Origin: Anolis sagrei
Taxonomy: Eukaryota; Chordata; Lepidosauria; Squamata; Anolidae
DNA length: 64,000 nucleotides
Assembly: GCF_037176765.1 (NCBI RefSeq)
Contig: NC_090024.1
Location: 194,180,278 to 194,244,277, forward strand
Reading direction: 5' to 3'
Of the stretch, positions 11,762 through 22,965 are shown in pieces. The translations under genes and the position numbers were made by a program. The notes under the pieces were generated by a model that was not told the DNA's origin, did no database searches, and saw nothing but the letters and a program-made list of their open reading frames with translations. Every line of letters starts with the position of its first letter. Positions within the stretch are counted from its first letter, which is position 1.

Positions 11762-12260
11762 CTATTCAAATTTATTTATTTTATTTATTTGCAGCATTTA
11801 TATTCCGCCCTTCTCACCCCGCAGGGGACTCAGGGTGGATTACAGTGTACACATATATGGCAAACATTCAATGCCAATTTTGATTTACAACATATACAGA
11901 CATACACAGAGGCTATTTAACTTTTTCTGGCCGCCAGGGGAGCTGTCGCTTTCATCGTCCATCTGCGACACTGATGAAGTACTTCCGCATGCTCCGCATG
12001 CTTTTTTTGCTGGAGTGCTTTGCTGGAGTCTTTTTTATGGCCTCATAAATTAGTTAATTTAGCCTCCCCACATTTTAAGGTGGTACCTAATTTTCTACTT
12101 GACAGATGCAACTGTCTTTCGGGTCGACAACAGGCTACACAATTGGTTGGAAACCCACTCCAACCCGGGCTGGCTTTGAACTCACGACCTTTTGGTCAGA
12201 TGATCTTAATGCAGCTGACACTCAGCCAGCTGCGCCACAATCCTGGTGCCTCAAAGTCAC
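11762..12260 (-). mobile_element. Long tRNA-headed SINE with L2-like 3' tail
   Basis: Read on the minus strand it starts with a tRNA-like head TTGTGGCGCAGCTGGCTGAG, has a B-box-like GGTCGTGAGTTCAAAGCC, and ends with ACCCTGAGTCCCCTGCGGGG and AATATAAATGCTG plus AAATA repeats, the tail type of L2 LINEs. About 490 bp. Confidence 0.8.
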
Positions 12261-12281
12261 CTTAGCACCCCCAAGTGAGGC

Positions 12282-12434
12282 TAAGGCTGGATCTACACTG
12301 CCATATATCCCAGGATCTGATCTCAGATTATCTGTTTTGAACTAGATTATATTAGTCTACACTGCCAGATAATCTGTGTTAAGAAGACAATCTGGAATCA
12401 GGTTGTCAGATATAGGGCACTGTATCCAGCCTTA
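12282..12434. mobile_element. Palindromic MITE, TAAGGCTGGAT family
   Basis: Ends TAAGGCTGGATCTACACTGC and the inverse of GCACTGTATCCAGCCTTA. Internal GATTATCTG repeats are in both orientations. A related copy is at 58148. Confidence 0.85.
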
Positions 12435-12914
12435 GCAGTAGCAAAAGCCTGTGAATAATGTTTCCAAAAGAGTATATTCCATATTTAGTGCAAGCATCAA
12501 GTAGGAATCAAGAGACCACTTTTCAAACTCATCCCATCCCTTCATGTGAGGCTTAATATTATCATAGAACAGGGAATAATGGTTTCAGTTAAAGGACAGT
12601 GTGTGCCAATGGTTGGTGCAAGCACAAAGAGTGGGGTCAAGTGGCCACTCTGAATACATGTAAACACCCCATGTGGGATTGAGTAGTAGCATGGGCCAGG
12701 AAATAATGGTTTTACATAGAATACAGTATCCAGCTCCTCACCTGGTAAACCTGCAGGAGACCACTGTGTATCAAGGGGATAGGTCTGGTGTGTCACAATT
12801 ATTCTATCCATCCCTATATCTCCTACATATCCTTAACGTCGACTCCTTTAAGGACTGTTATGTTGAATATGATCAGGAGAGGATGGGTCTAGAATGCAAG
12901 AAGATACCCTAATC

Positions 12915-13049
12915 CAGTGGTTCTCAGCCTGGGGTCCCCAGATGTTTTTGGCCTACAACTCCCAGAAATCCCAGCCAGTTTATCAGCTGTTAGGTTTTCT
13001 GGGAGCTGAAGGCCAAAAACATCTGGGGACTCCAGGTTGAGAACCACAA
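12915..13049. mobile_element. hAT-like MITE with 8-bp target duplication
   Basis: CAGTGGTTCTCAGCCTG at the left, inverse at the right. Flanks CCCTAATC and CCCTGATC match at 7 of 8, the size made by hAT transposases. Confidence 0.95.
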
Positions 13050-13057
13050 CCCTGATC

Positions 13058-14194
13058 AATAAAGTTGTTTGCTGTCAACTGCTTTGGCAAGATATGAAAC
13101 ACCTTGCTGTTCAGTCAGAAACTGAACATCAGTGCTGGCCAAGATGGGGGTATTTGCCATTCTAGGGTTCCCTACAACTGATGGGGAAGGAAACTTGCTA
13201 GGTTTCTATTTCTCTTCTTTAATATTTTGCCTGCACTAGGGAAAAAAAACATTTTGAGTTTCAAACTACCTCTGTGCTTATTGCCTCTGAATAAAAAAAA
13301 AAGAAAACAAAAAAACCCCAAAAACCAACCTTTGCCTTCGGGAAAACAATCAGATGCTTCTTGGAAGCCCAAAGAGAAGTCTTGAAAGTGTTAGCCCTAC
13401 AACTCCCAGAATCCCTAAGCCAACACAGCTAATGTTCCTGTGCTGGCTGGAAAATCCAAAGTCTAGAACATAACAATGCTGCAAGGCTGTCTGTCATGCC
13501 TAGTAGCAATCAACTTTCCCATAACTTTTTGGATTGTGATTCAGAGAAAACACAAATTTCATCTGCAGCCTTTATAGGGAAAATAGTTTTTCCCACAGCT
13601 AACATCCTGGTGCCAGCCATCATTATTCAATATTTGCCCATACATATTAACCAAAACCTAATATGCATTTAAATTAGCCCAGTCACAAAATGCCATGGAA
13701 ACAAGCCGGCTGTGCCTCCTGTCAGCAAGCGGTTGTCAACCTGGGAGAATCAATCCCCAGAGCTTCCCAGGATGGGTTTGGAGAAGGCATCTGATTCGTT
13801 CCACATTTTGCATAGCAAATCAGAAGCACAAGAATCCAGCCCAAGCTCTAATCCTCTGTCCCTTTGCAAACACCCCTGTCATTTCCTTCTTGACACCTCA
13901 CTGCCTAGTCCCTCTTTTAACCTGATAGTTTGTTGACCTTTCCTTTTGATATTGTTTGTAACTAGCACAGCTTGAGAATGCATCATTTCTCTGGGGCCAA
14001 ACAAAGGGGTGTCGACTCAGAACATGCTACCAGATCCTACAGATGTTTCTGCAGAAGTGAAATCCAACCAAGTCCAATGACACTTGGCTCATCCAAGTGA
14101 CCATATGCATTAATTTATTGGACGAATATCTCACTTTTCTGCCAAAAGCATGATAAAAAAGTGGGGTATTCATCCAATAGATTAAATGTATATA
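13058..14194. other. Mostly unique; one X-box-like half-site
   Basis: TGCCATGGAAAC at 13691-13702 resembles an RFX X-box with one good half. A weak MITE remnant with ACAACTCCCAGAATCC lies near 13398. No gene recognised. Confidence 0.3.
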
Positions 14195-14505
14195 TTGGGT
14201 TTCTGTGAGTTTTTCAGGCTGTATGGCCATGCTCCAGAAGCATTCTCTCCTGATGTTTCACCCACATCTATGGCAGGCATCCTCAGAGGTTGAGGGGTCT
14301 GTTGGAAACTAAGTAAATGAGGTTTATATATCTGTGGAATGTCCAGGGTGGGGGAAAGAACTCTTGTCTGCTAGAGTATGTGTGAATGTTGTAATTTGCT
14401 ACCTTGATTAGCAGTTAATGGCCTGCAGTTTCAAGGCCTGACTGGTTGCTGCCTGGGGGAATCCTTTGTTGGAAGGTATTAGCTGGCCCTGATTGATTCC
14501 AGATA
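14195..14505 (+). mobile_element. Penelope-like element terminal sequence
   Basis: Carries GCATTCTCTCCTGATGTTTC, GGCATCCTCAGAGGTTGAG, TTTATATATCTGTGGAATG and TTAGCTGGCCCTGATTG in the same order as the inverse of the copy at 31140-31447. Non-coding part only. Confidence 0.8.
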
Positions 14506-15651
14506 TATATATTCATTTGGAAAAGGACTGGAATCATCTAACAATAATAAAATCAGATAAAGAACTGGAGGAAACTAACAATGATAATATCAGATAAAAG
14601 AAATGCAATTGAGATGTCAAACAACATTTAAGGGATTACAAAAATATTTAGATTTACAACACCACACTCACATTGTTAAAAGTCCTTCTCATGGTAACCC
14701 TTCTGAAAAACCAAAGGCTTGCCTGAAAAAGATAAATTAGGATCAGGGTGGGCAAAACACAACTGATGGACTGCCTGCAATCCCTGAGCTGTTTGGAAAA
14801 GAAGGGTAAAGCCATCCCCAGAGTTCCTTTAAAAATGAGTGGGAAGGAGTGCTTTTCTCTAAATCCTAGATATTTAAGGAGTACCTTAAAGTATCAAATT
14901 GGTGATATCCTTTCATCTCTGAGCTCTCTACTACTGGAGGGGAAAAAACTTTCAAAAGCTTAAGGCAGACCAATTAAATGGTTTATATTCAATTTATTTA
15001 GAGTTGACTCGGTTATTAATGCTGCTGTCTTTTTCAAGACTAATAACACAATGTTATACTTGCAATGCCTCCAACAGAGTAATTTGTCACCTGTGGAAGT
15101 GTGTCTTGTAATCAGTAAATGAGGAAGCCAAAGGTAAAGCAGTTGTCTTCAATTTTTATTAATCCCCTGTTCTAAACTTATTCTGCCTTCAGTGCCACGC
15201 ATTCTTCCAGTGGAGTATTCCAAATATATGGGTTGAATGGCTTCTCAGCAAAAGCAATAAACCATTAGTTTTCTGCCACAATTCCCTCTTTAAAGATGGG
15301 CTTCACCCTCCCTGACCCTCCCCACTAAGCCTAGCTTGATAGGAAGTGAAGCAAAAAGCCAAGATGGGCTGGAAAGGGCATTGATTCCCCATAAGAGAAA
15401 GTCCTTCTGACCGGTTACCTGGAGGTGAGTCTTAGTACTCACCTGGAATCCCTCTACATATCTTATAATATGGAGACCTATTTTACATTTTGAGAATTCA
15501 GGACAAAACTAGAGAAGTCACTTAAAGGAGTGAATTTCATATAGGAGAACATTTGGGGGCCAAATTCCAGCAATTGAATGGATAGAGCTACTTCCAGAGG
15601 TCCAAAAATATTGGGCATATTTTAGCTTAAAACTGTTATTGTCAATATCTA
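14506..15651. other. No gene recognised
   Basis: AT-rich, apparently unique. Confidence 0.35.
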
Positions 15652-15845
15652 AGGGTGTGTGTGCACTGTAGAATTAATCCAGTTTGGCATCACTTTAAGT
15701 ATGATGGATCAACACTATGGGATCATGGGAGTTGTAGTTTTATAAGGACTTTTGCCTTCTCTGGCAAAGAGTACTGGTTCCTCCCAAACTACAACCCCCA
15801 TGATCCATGGCAGATAGAGTGGCATGACTAATTTTAGCAGCCATT
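15652..15845. mobile_element. Palindromic MITE, CACTGTAGAATTAATCC family
   Basis: Same family as 11151. The two halves share ATCATGGGAGTTGTAGTTT and its inverse ACTACAACCCCCATGATCC. Confidence 0.75.
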
Positions 15846-16039
15846 AACATTACATGCCTTGCAAAATACTGGCACCCACTGGACAAATATTAAATTATAA
15901 GGGTTTTAAAAATTCTTTATGAACAGAGTGTTTAAGTTGATGGAATGCTACCATCTAATGGCCATTAATATAACGGCAGCTAAAATTTCATGACTGGGAA
16001 ATACTGTCACCCAGTGGACAGCTACATTTGAAATGATAA

Positions 16040-16378
16040 GGTGTTGGGTTTCCAAAAACAGGGGGATTCCAGACAAGAATCAATCAGGGCCAGCTAACAC
16101 CTCCCAACAAGATTTCCCCAAACAGTAATCAGCCAGTCATTGAAGCTGCAAGGCCATTAAATGCTAATCAAGGTGGCCAGTTGCAATATTCACACTTGTC
16201 TCAAGCACACAAGAATTGTTTCTCCCACCCTGGACATTCTACAGATATATAAACCCCACTTGCCTAGTTTCCTACAGACCTCACAACCTCTGAGGATGCC
16301 ATAGATGTGAGCAAAACATCAGGAGAGAATGCTTCTGGAACATGGCCATACAGCACAGAAAATTCACAGCAACCCAAC
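16040..16378 (-). mobile_element. Penelope-like element terminal sequence, opposite orientation
   Basis: The inverse of the 14195 copy: CAGGGCCAGCTAACACCTCC, GACATTCTACAGATATATAA, CTCACAACCTCTGAGGATG, CAGGAGAGAATGCTTCTGG. Confidence 0.8.
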
Positions 16379-16661
16379 TTCAATAGTAATGGCTAAAAAG
16401 TTGGATGAACTAAAACACAAAGGACTTGAAACAATTTGACAAGCAAGGGGAAAAAACCAAGTACTAAAACAACAACTGAAATTGGAAATAAGAAGGAGCC
16501 TTTTGAATCAGCTGGACCAGGATGAGTAACACAGAAATGCCTGCTTGGAAGGCCGTTCTCTGACTTACCCAGAAGTGGCATTTGCAGGTTGGCAGAAGCA
16601 GAATGAGGCAGGCACCTCTTTCTCTGCCTTCAGAAGTTTTCTTTTGAGCATATATAGTTTA

Positions 16662-17258
16662 TCGTCATCATCATCATCATCATATTATTATTATTATTAT
16701 TATTAACTTTATTTGTACCCTGCTAGCATCTCCTGAAGGACTCGATGCGGCTTACAAAGGCCAAGGCCTCAAAACACAACAATACAACACCTAAAGCAAA
16801 CAAACAATAAACAATACATCAAGACACTATAAAACTGGGCCGGGCCAGGGTAATGGGTACAAGATTAAAAGTGCTGATGTGATAGGTGATATGTAAGGAT
16901 TATAGGGTAAGTGTAGTGTGCAGAGTGCGGCAATCTTAGTTCTAATAAAGTGCTTCTGGGACTTGTTATTGGAGATTCCTATTCTGGAAAGGCACATTGG
17001 AACAGCCAGGTCTTCAAGTTCTTTCTAAAGACTGCCAATGTAGGGGCCTGTCTAAAATCTTTTGGGAGGGTGTTCCAGAGTCAGGGGGCCACCACAGAAA
17101 AGGCCCTGTCTCGCGTCCCCACCAAGCGCGCCTGCAACACAGGCGGAATCACGAGCAGGGCCTCTCCGGATGAACGAAGTGAGCACGTGGGTTCATAAAT
17201 GGAGATGCGGTCACGCAGGTAGGATGGTCCCAAACCGTTTAGGGACATATCATAGGCT
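16662..17258 (-). mobile_element. L2-like LINE 3' part with ATC/ATT tail
   Basis: On the minus strand the coding part at 17258-17063 resembles the L2 C-terminus (GTTTGGGACCATCCTACC onward; RDRAFSVVAP in frame). It ends in GGGTACAAATAAAGTTAAT plus (ATT)n(ATG)n. 5' truncated, broken frames. Confidence 0.8.
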
Positions 17259-20190
17259 ATCACTGATGGCCAAGTATGATTATTTTCCAGGGGTATACAA
17301 GCTCTGGGAAAGGACGCGTACACTAGCTAATGAGATCCCAGGTACTTGGCTAACAGGAAGAACTAGAAAAAATAGAGGATTCTCATCTGAACCCTGCTTA
17401 GATACCAGTCTCTGAATCACCAATCAGCTTGGTAGATGCATCTCCTCCCCTACACCCCCTTTGCCCATCTCCAGGGTTAGTTACTTTGTTGAATGGAATC
17501 TTGCATTTAGTATTGCATCTTGCATTTTTCTCACAACATGGGTGGTTTTAACATGGGGCCAAAATCCAGTTGGAGGGAGACAAGGCCTGGGCATTCATCA
17601 GATCCAACCAGGTCTGCTTATGGCTCTGGCCCACAGCCAAGTGGTGGGGGAACCACCTAATGATATATTCACATCTAAAATCCCACATATGTTATTCTGG
17701 AAGTATAGCCAGCATGTGAACTGGATGTTTTCTCTCATAGGTCAGCAAGCAAGTCAAAAGATACATGCATCCAAACATATGCTGGAGCCAATATGGACTG
17801 TTTTTGTGTCTTTATTGCCAACTAGAGACCCATCCTGAATGAGCAGTTATCGTTACATGACTGGGAAATGCTGCCACCCAGATAATACAAAAAATTTGAA
17901 TTATTATGTGTATTTTTTAAATGACAGCTAAAGTCTCCAGAGTCACAGACAATCCCCAAAGCCAACCTGAGTCCTATGTCCGTATAAAGGCAGGATTCCG
18001 TTCACTGAACAGATACATTCAGGACCTTCTTTCCATCTTCCTTTCTTGTTTTATTCTTTCCAGTCCTTCACCTTTTGAAGAGTTTCCCCAGTTATCCACT
18101 GGTTTTCCTTTCTTTTTAGCTACATATTTTTTTGCATTTTTCTTTAACAAAGTCCCTGACGTCATCCCAGAATTCTTCCAAACACGGTGCCACTGATTGG
18201 AAATCGTGAAAAGTCTTTCTTGGCTGGTTTCTAATGCTTTCAAGAATGAAGATCTTAATGCTCCTGACTCACATACCCATCAAAACCCATATCCAATTAT
18301 CTTACCTCATTATCTACTCTGCTGATAACATTTGCTTTTAGCTACCCAGCACTGTTTCATGCTGTGCTTTCACATTTTACCTAGGCGACCCATTTCCTTG
18401 TCTAAATATCCATCCATTTCCTTTTTTGTAATATTCTACTTAAATGTCTTCTCACTGGCATCGATTGCACTTTTACTATCATGCTAAAAAGTCAATAAAC
18501 ATACATATGTGGAAATAAAATAAAATAAAAACATGAGAAACAAGACCTATGATGTCTTGTTTAAAAAAATATTGTCCATTTTGCATCACATACTTATAAA
18601 CTTTTGACTAATCAGGCTTCAATCACCATCTCATCCCAATGGAACTGTATTATTCTCAAATAGCCAGTTCCATATGAGAGGGAGAAAATGTCTAAGACCT
18701 GATCCTGTTTTCAGGTTCCCTTGAACCAATTCCAGATAGGATTACATTTAAAACCCTGCACAGCTGGTCAAGATGTTCTGTTGTCTGAGACAAAGATTTG
18801 TCTCTCCTTTGCCATATGAACAATGACTGAATCTTCCACAGCTTTCCACAGTGTACCTGAAGGCAACAAGGAAGCTCATGGGTTTCAAGAGAGTATACAG
18901 GGCACACATTGTTCTGTCCTCCATCGCATTCCTGTAATTTAGCACATCCTTCCCTGGAAGATCTCAAAACCAGTTGCCTCATTCTACCTAAAATCAGTGG
19001 TAGTTGATTGTTTCTATGTCAACGGTACATTGATCCAAGTTTTAGTCCTAACTTTAAGGAACAATTTGGGGAGGAGGTTGGATATCTCCTTTAAAGTTCA
19101 CACTGAAACCAGGAGCAGATTCACACCCTAATAACATAGCCACCAGCTACCATTGCTTAATGGTATGACCAGTCCTGTAAACCCATTACTTGCCCTTTTG
19201 TCCTGAGAAAGAATAGCTGCTCATCATTTCCATGCTGTTGTTTTCTAAATTGTGTGAAGAAACCTGTGACATTTCCCTCTTGTAGCCACTTCACTCTGAA
19301 TATTTTGACCACACAGCCATTGCGCTGAGCTCATTGCATATAATGATACTTGTTTCACTAAAAAGAAGCTGCTCCATGGAGAAAGTACTCAAAGATGTAT
19401 AAGAACACATAGTATTTGCTTGCAGATTTTTTTTTACCTCTTCCAGCATTATTGCAAGAAGGCTATATTCAAAGCTACTCTTGATCTTGACTTCCAAGCC
19501 TGAATACATCCCATGTGTCTCCCTCCCACTTGATATAGGCTTCAGTATGCACTATCAAATTGCAGTAGGAAAGTCGAGGGATGTTTTGCCTACTTTATTA
19601 TAGTTATGTACGACAGAAACCGTTTTTTCAGAAGCACTCCCTGCCAACATGTGCGTCACTCAGTGATTCTGCCAGTTCTGTATGGGCAGAGGATTAGCAC
19701 AGATGGCTCTATCTGCCTGCCAGGGGAAAGCCAGCCTTTTATATACTGCCTGAGAAACTCTTGCTGTGACAGCTCCTGCCATGTGAGAACCATGGAGGAA
19801 TAGCAACAGTATCTGAAAGAAGGCAAGAGGCTTAGGCCATTTACACTTGGGATCAGTGCTTGCTAAGCTGCCATGCAGCTTTCTCCTCCCCTTCACCCTG
19901 TACAACTATGGGCTGTGATTATAATACGCTAAATCCCATTTTTCCTCCTGTAGGCAAAGTGACTTTATTAATGCGTGTATGACATGATAAGATTTGCAGT
20001 TGGTGCCTGAGAAAGCATGAAGGTTATCCCTCTGCCAATATTACAGTCAAAAGAATCATGATACCTTTTCTGTCGTCTGTGCTTCTACTCTGTGCTACAT
20101 AGATGTCCAATGGCTGTTATTAAACCATGGCTGCATTCTGAAGTAAACTAAAGATTTTCTTTTATTCCAAAAAGATAGATTTATGACCCC
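17259..20190. other. Long stretch without recognised gene or repeat
   Basis: A 125-codon frame at 17461-17838 (+) and a 96-codon frame at 18692-18982 (-) show no family motif or good splice partners. I see nothing firm here. Confidence 0.3.
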
Positions 20191-20192
20191 TC

Positions 20193-20412
20193 AGGATCTG
20201 CGATAGGTATGTTCCCAGGCTTTGTGTGGATACATGAAACCACAAATGAAAGTAAACCCTGATGAAATTTGAAGGCCCTTTGGTCCAGAATACTATAAAC
20301 TTGCACTGGGAGACCTAGAAAATGCCTATAGATGGTATGTGTTGTTAGATATGGATAAATGAAACTGTGACTAACAGTCCCGCAGATACAATGGCTATAC
20401 TATATGGGCTTA
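20193..20412. mobile_element. Possible Tigger-like MITE, decayed
   Basis: GTGGATACATGAAACCACAA and the end CCCGCAGATACAATGGC resemble the GGATACCAAAANCCGCGG ends of pogo/Tigger elements. Weak. Confidence 0.35.
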
Positions 20413-20989
20413 ATTTTTCACGTGAAATCAGTAGGTATACAGTTTTGACATAAGCCCCTTGCACTTTAGTACACACTTTCGACTGTCATTTCTGCTGTGG
20501 GCTAGAATAGGGTATGTCCACAATATAACCCAGAAAATCCATATGACTAATGCCATCCTTGTTCTGCAGCCAACTGACAAAGCTGGGTAGAAGATCCTAC
20601 CTTCACCTGCACAGTTCTAGATCCGCCCCCATCTCCCTCAAGAAAAGTGGCTCCTTTATTGGAAGGAGCAGAGAAGTGATTCAGACCATGAAGTAGCAGC
20701 TGTGCTCAACTTGTTGCTGGAAGAGGGGGAGAAATGAGGATGCATTCACAGATGGAGCTCTCTTTTTGCTTCCCATGGGTGTCCAGAGCAGCTGTATTTT
20801 TATGATCGGAGTCGCTTCCCCTTTTTCTTTTTCACCAGTAAGAAACAGCAGCAACAGCTGCTCCCAGTACTTCATATTCTCAGGGATTGATTTGGTTGGA
20901 CAACAGCTTCCAGAGCCTATCCAGAATGGGACATATGCATACATAACCCTAGAATGACCACCCTACCCATGTTTCCTGGGAACTCCTTA
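20413..20989. other. No gene recognised
   Basis: Flank of the SLC39A7 pseudogene. The missing C-terminal half of ZIP7 was not found here. Confidence 0.4.
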
Positions 20990-21875
20990 TTTCAGCTAAC
21001 TTTGGGGAATTCTCCCAGCCCCCAAATTGCTCTTCCAGTGGACGTGTCCCCCCTTGATGGGCTGCACGAACTTCTCTACCACCAAAAAGGCCATGATGCC
21101 CCCCACCCAGGATTCAGAGGCCCACCGATATCATGTGCTGGTACTCAGGGACCTGGTGGGTGTGTCCATGTCTGGTGGATCTGGCATGGGAGTGGGGGTG
21201 TCCGGCTGCATTCTCATGATGGGAATGGGGATACCAAGACATGGGGGAATGAGGTGGAGGAAGGTGTCCTCCAAGAAGCCCCTCAAGGCAAAGCTGAACA
21301 GCAGCTTGTGTAGGGCCTGGTGCTGGGAGGAACTGGACTCCACTGAGATCAGGAAGAGGATGACATAGGGCACGGCACTGATCAGGAGTGTGGCCCTGAC
21401 AGTGTAGGCCCACAGCTGAAACGTGTCCAGCTTCTTTCTCCTGGGAGAGGGCTCTCGTGGTTGGGGAAGGTCAAGCCCTGGCTGGGGCCACCAACGTGGT
21501 CCTTGTGTGAATGATCATGAAGGTGGCCATGGGCCCTATTCATGGTAGTGGCTTTGCCCATGCTGGCGCTCTCATGCGAGTGGCTGTGGCTGTGGTAAAA
21601 ATCCTCATGGACATCAAGATGGTGGTGATGGTCCCTAGGATCATGCCAGAGGTTCTTGTGCATGTGGCCATAGCCAGCGTGGGTGTGGCCATGGTGCAAG
21701 TCCTCATAGTTGAAGACCTTTGTGACTGTGACCATGGTGTAGGTTCTCGTACACATGACCGTGGAAGCCTTCCTGATGTGCAGATGACATCCACAGCAGC
21801 AGAAACATGGAACAGGCCATCGGAATGGTCACCATGTTTGCTAGTTGCCTGCAAGCCACCACCTTAACCATTGCC
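20990..21875 (-). pseudogene. SLC39A7: Broken intronless copy of zinc transporter SLC39A7 (ZIP7)
   Basis: Read on the minus strand, fragments in several frames follow the N-terminal half of ZIP7, an ER/Golgi zinc exporter. They include a leader with hydrophobic stretch near 21871-21780, a His-rich tract (HHGHTH, DHHHH, HSHSHSHES) at about 21756-21480, then SAVPYVILFLISVES and LLFSFALRGFLEDTFLHLIP at about 21373-21230, a second His-rich tract, and AFLVVEKFV near 21050. At least three frame changes and a stop separate the pieces, so it cannot encode the transporter. No intron interrupts the stretch, which suggests a retrocopy. However, only the 5' half is present and no poly-A tail is seen, unlike the usual 5'-truncated retrocopy. 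A decayed genomic duplicate is the alternative. Confidence 0.8.
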
Positions 21876-21929
21876 TCTTCTTCTGTGGCTCCAGTCCTCC
21901 TGGTCATAAAGTTGAGGGGCGGGGGAGAG

Positions 21930-22436
21930 AATGGGGGCAGTCTTCAATTCAAGAGAGATATTGACAAGCTGGAATGTGTCCAGAGGAGGGCGACTAAAAT
22001 GATCAAGGGTCTGGAGAACAAGCCCTATGAGGAGTGGCTTAGGGAACTGGGCATGTTTAGCCTGAAGAAGAGAAGGCTGAGAGGAGATATGATAGCCATG
22101 TATAAATATGTGAGAGGAAGCCACAGGGAGGAGGAAGCAAGCTTGTTTTCTGCTTCCTTGGAGACTAGGACGCGGAACAATGGCTTCAAACTACAAGAGA
22201 GGAGATTCCATCTGAACATTAGGAAGAACTTCCTGACTGTGAGAGCCGTTCAGCAGTGGAACTCTCTGCCCCGGAGTGTGGTGGAGGCTCCTTCTTTGGA
22301 AGCTTTTAAGCAGAGGCTGGATGGCCATTTGTCAGGGGTGATTTGAATGCAATATTCCTGCTTCTTGGCAGGGGGTTGGACTGGATGGCCCATGAGGTCT
22401 CTTCCAACTCTTTGATTCTATGATTCTATGATTCCT
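21930..22436 (+). mobile_element. CR1 LINE, 3' end with C-terminal reverse-transcriptase frame
   Basis: An open frame from about 21940 to 22346 carries the classic CR1 tail, including VQRRATKMIKGLE, LKKRRLRGDMI and RRFHLNIRKNF, and ends in QRLDGHLSG. The 3' end shows the CR1 terminal ATTCTATG repeats (22415-22435). It is 5' truncated. The intact frame over about 130 codons suggests a young copy. It sits against the 5' side of the SLC39A7 pseudogene. Confidence 0.9.
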
Positions 22437-22689
22437 AGGCCCTTTCTTTGCAGAACCCTAAGACCACTCTTTTGGATCTTTTAGCAGCATCCGTTATGTG
22501 CAGAGGTACACAATCACTGTGTATGTGTATGCACATGATGAGGAAGGGCTGGAGAAGCTCTTTGGGAGGAGGCAGTTATGGTTACAGAGAGGTGAAAGGG
22601 AGAGTGAAGCCATGGATTACCTCTGCTTCTTTGTATTTAGAAATGTATTGATCTGCCTTTTTCCATATCAGGCAATTGGCCGAAAAGCA

Positions 22690-22742
22690 CGAGGAGGAGG
22701 AGGAGGAGGAGGGGAGGAGGAGGGGAGGAGGAGAGGAGGGAG
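22690..22742. repeat. GGA-rich purine tract
   Basis: An irregular (GAGGAGG)n purine run of about 53 bp. Confidence 0.95.
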
Positions 22743-22817
22743 CAACAGAAACAGGTACTGATTGAGCAATTGGTACCAATAGCCTACTAGTACTGGAGGC
22801 ACTGGAATGTTTTAGAG

Positions 22818-22952
22818 CAGTGGTTCGCAACCTGTGGGTCCTCAGGTGTTTTGGTCTACAACTTCCAGAAATCCCACCCAGTTTGCCAGCTGTTCATATT
22901 TCTGAGAGTTGCAGACCAAAATATATGGGGACCCTCATGTTGAGAATAACTG
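22818..22952. mobile_element. hAT-like MITE with 8-bp target duplication
   Basis: Starts CAGTGGTTCGCAACCTG, ends in the inverse. Flanks TTTTAGAG and CTTTAGAG match at 7 of 8. Lies just past the predicted end of the KLHDC8A transcript. Confidence 0.93.
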
Positions 22953-22965
22953 CTTTAGAGGAACA

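Noticed and set aside
21511-21867. 118-codon plus-strand frame rich in Val and Met
   Set aside because: Antisense shadow of the His-rich part of the SLC39A7 pseudogene.
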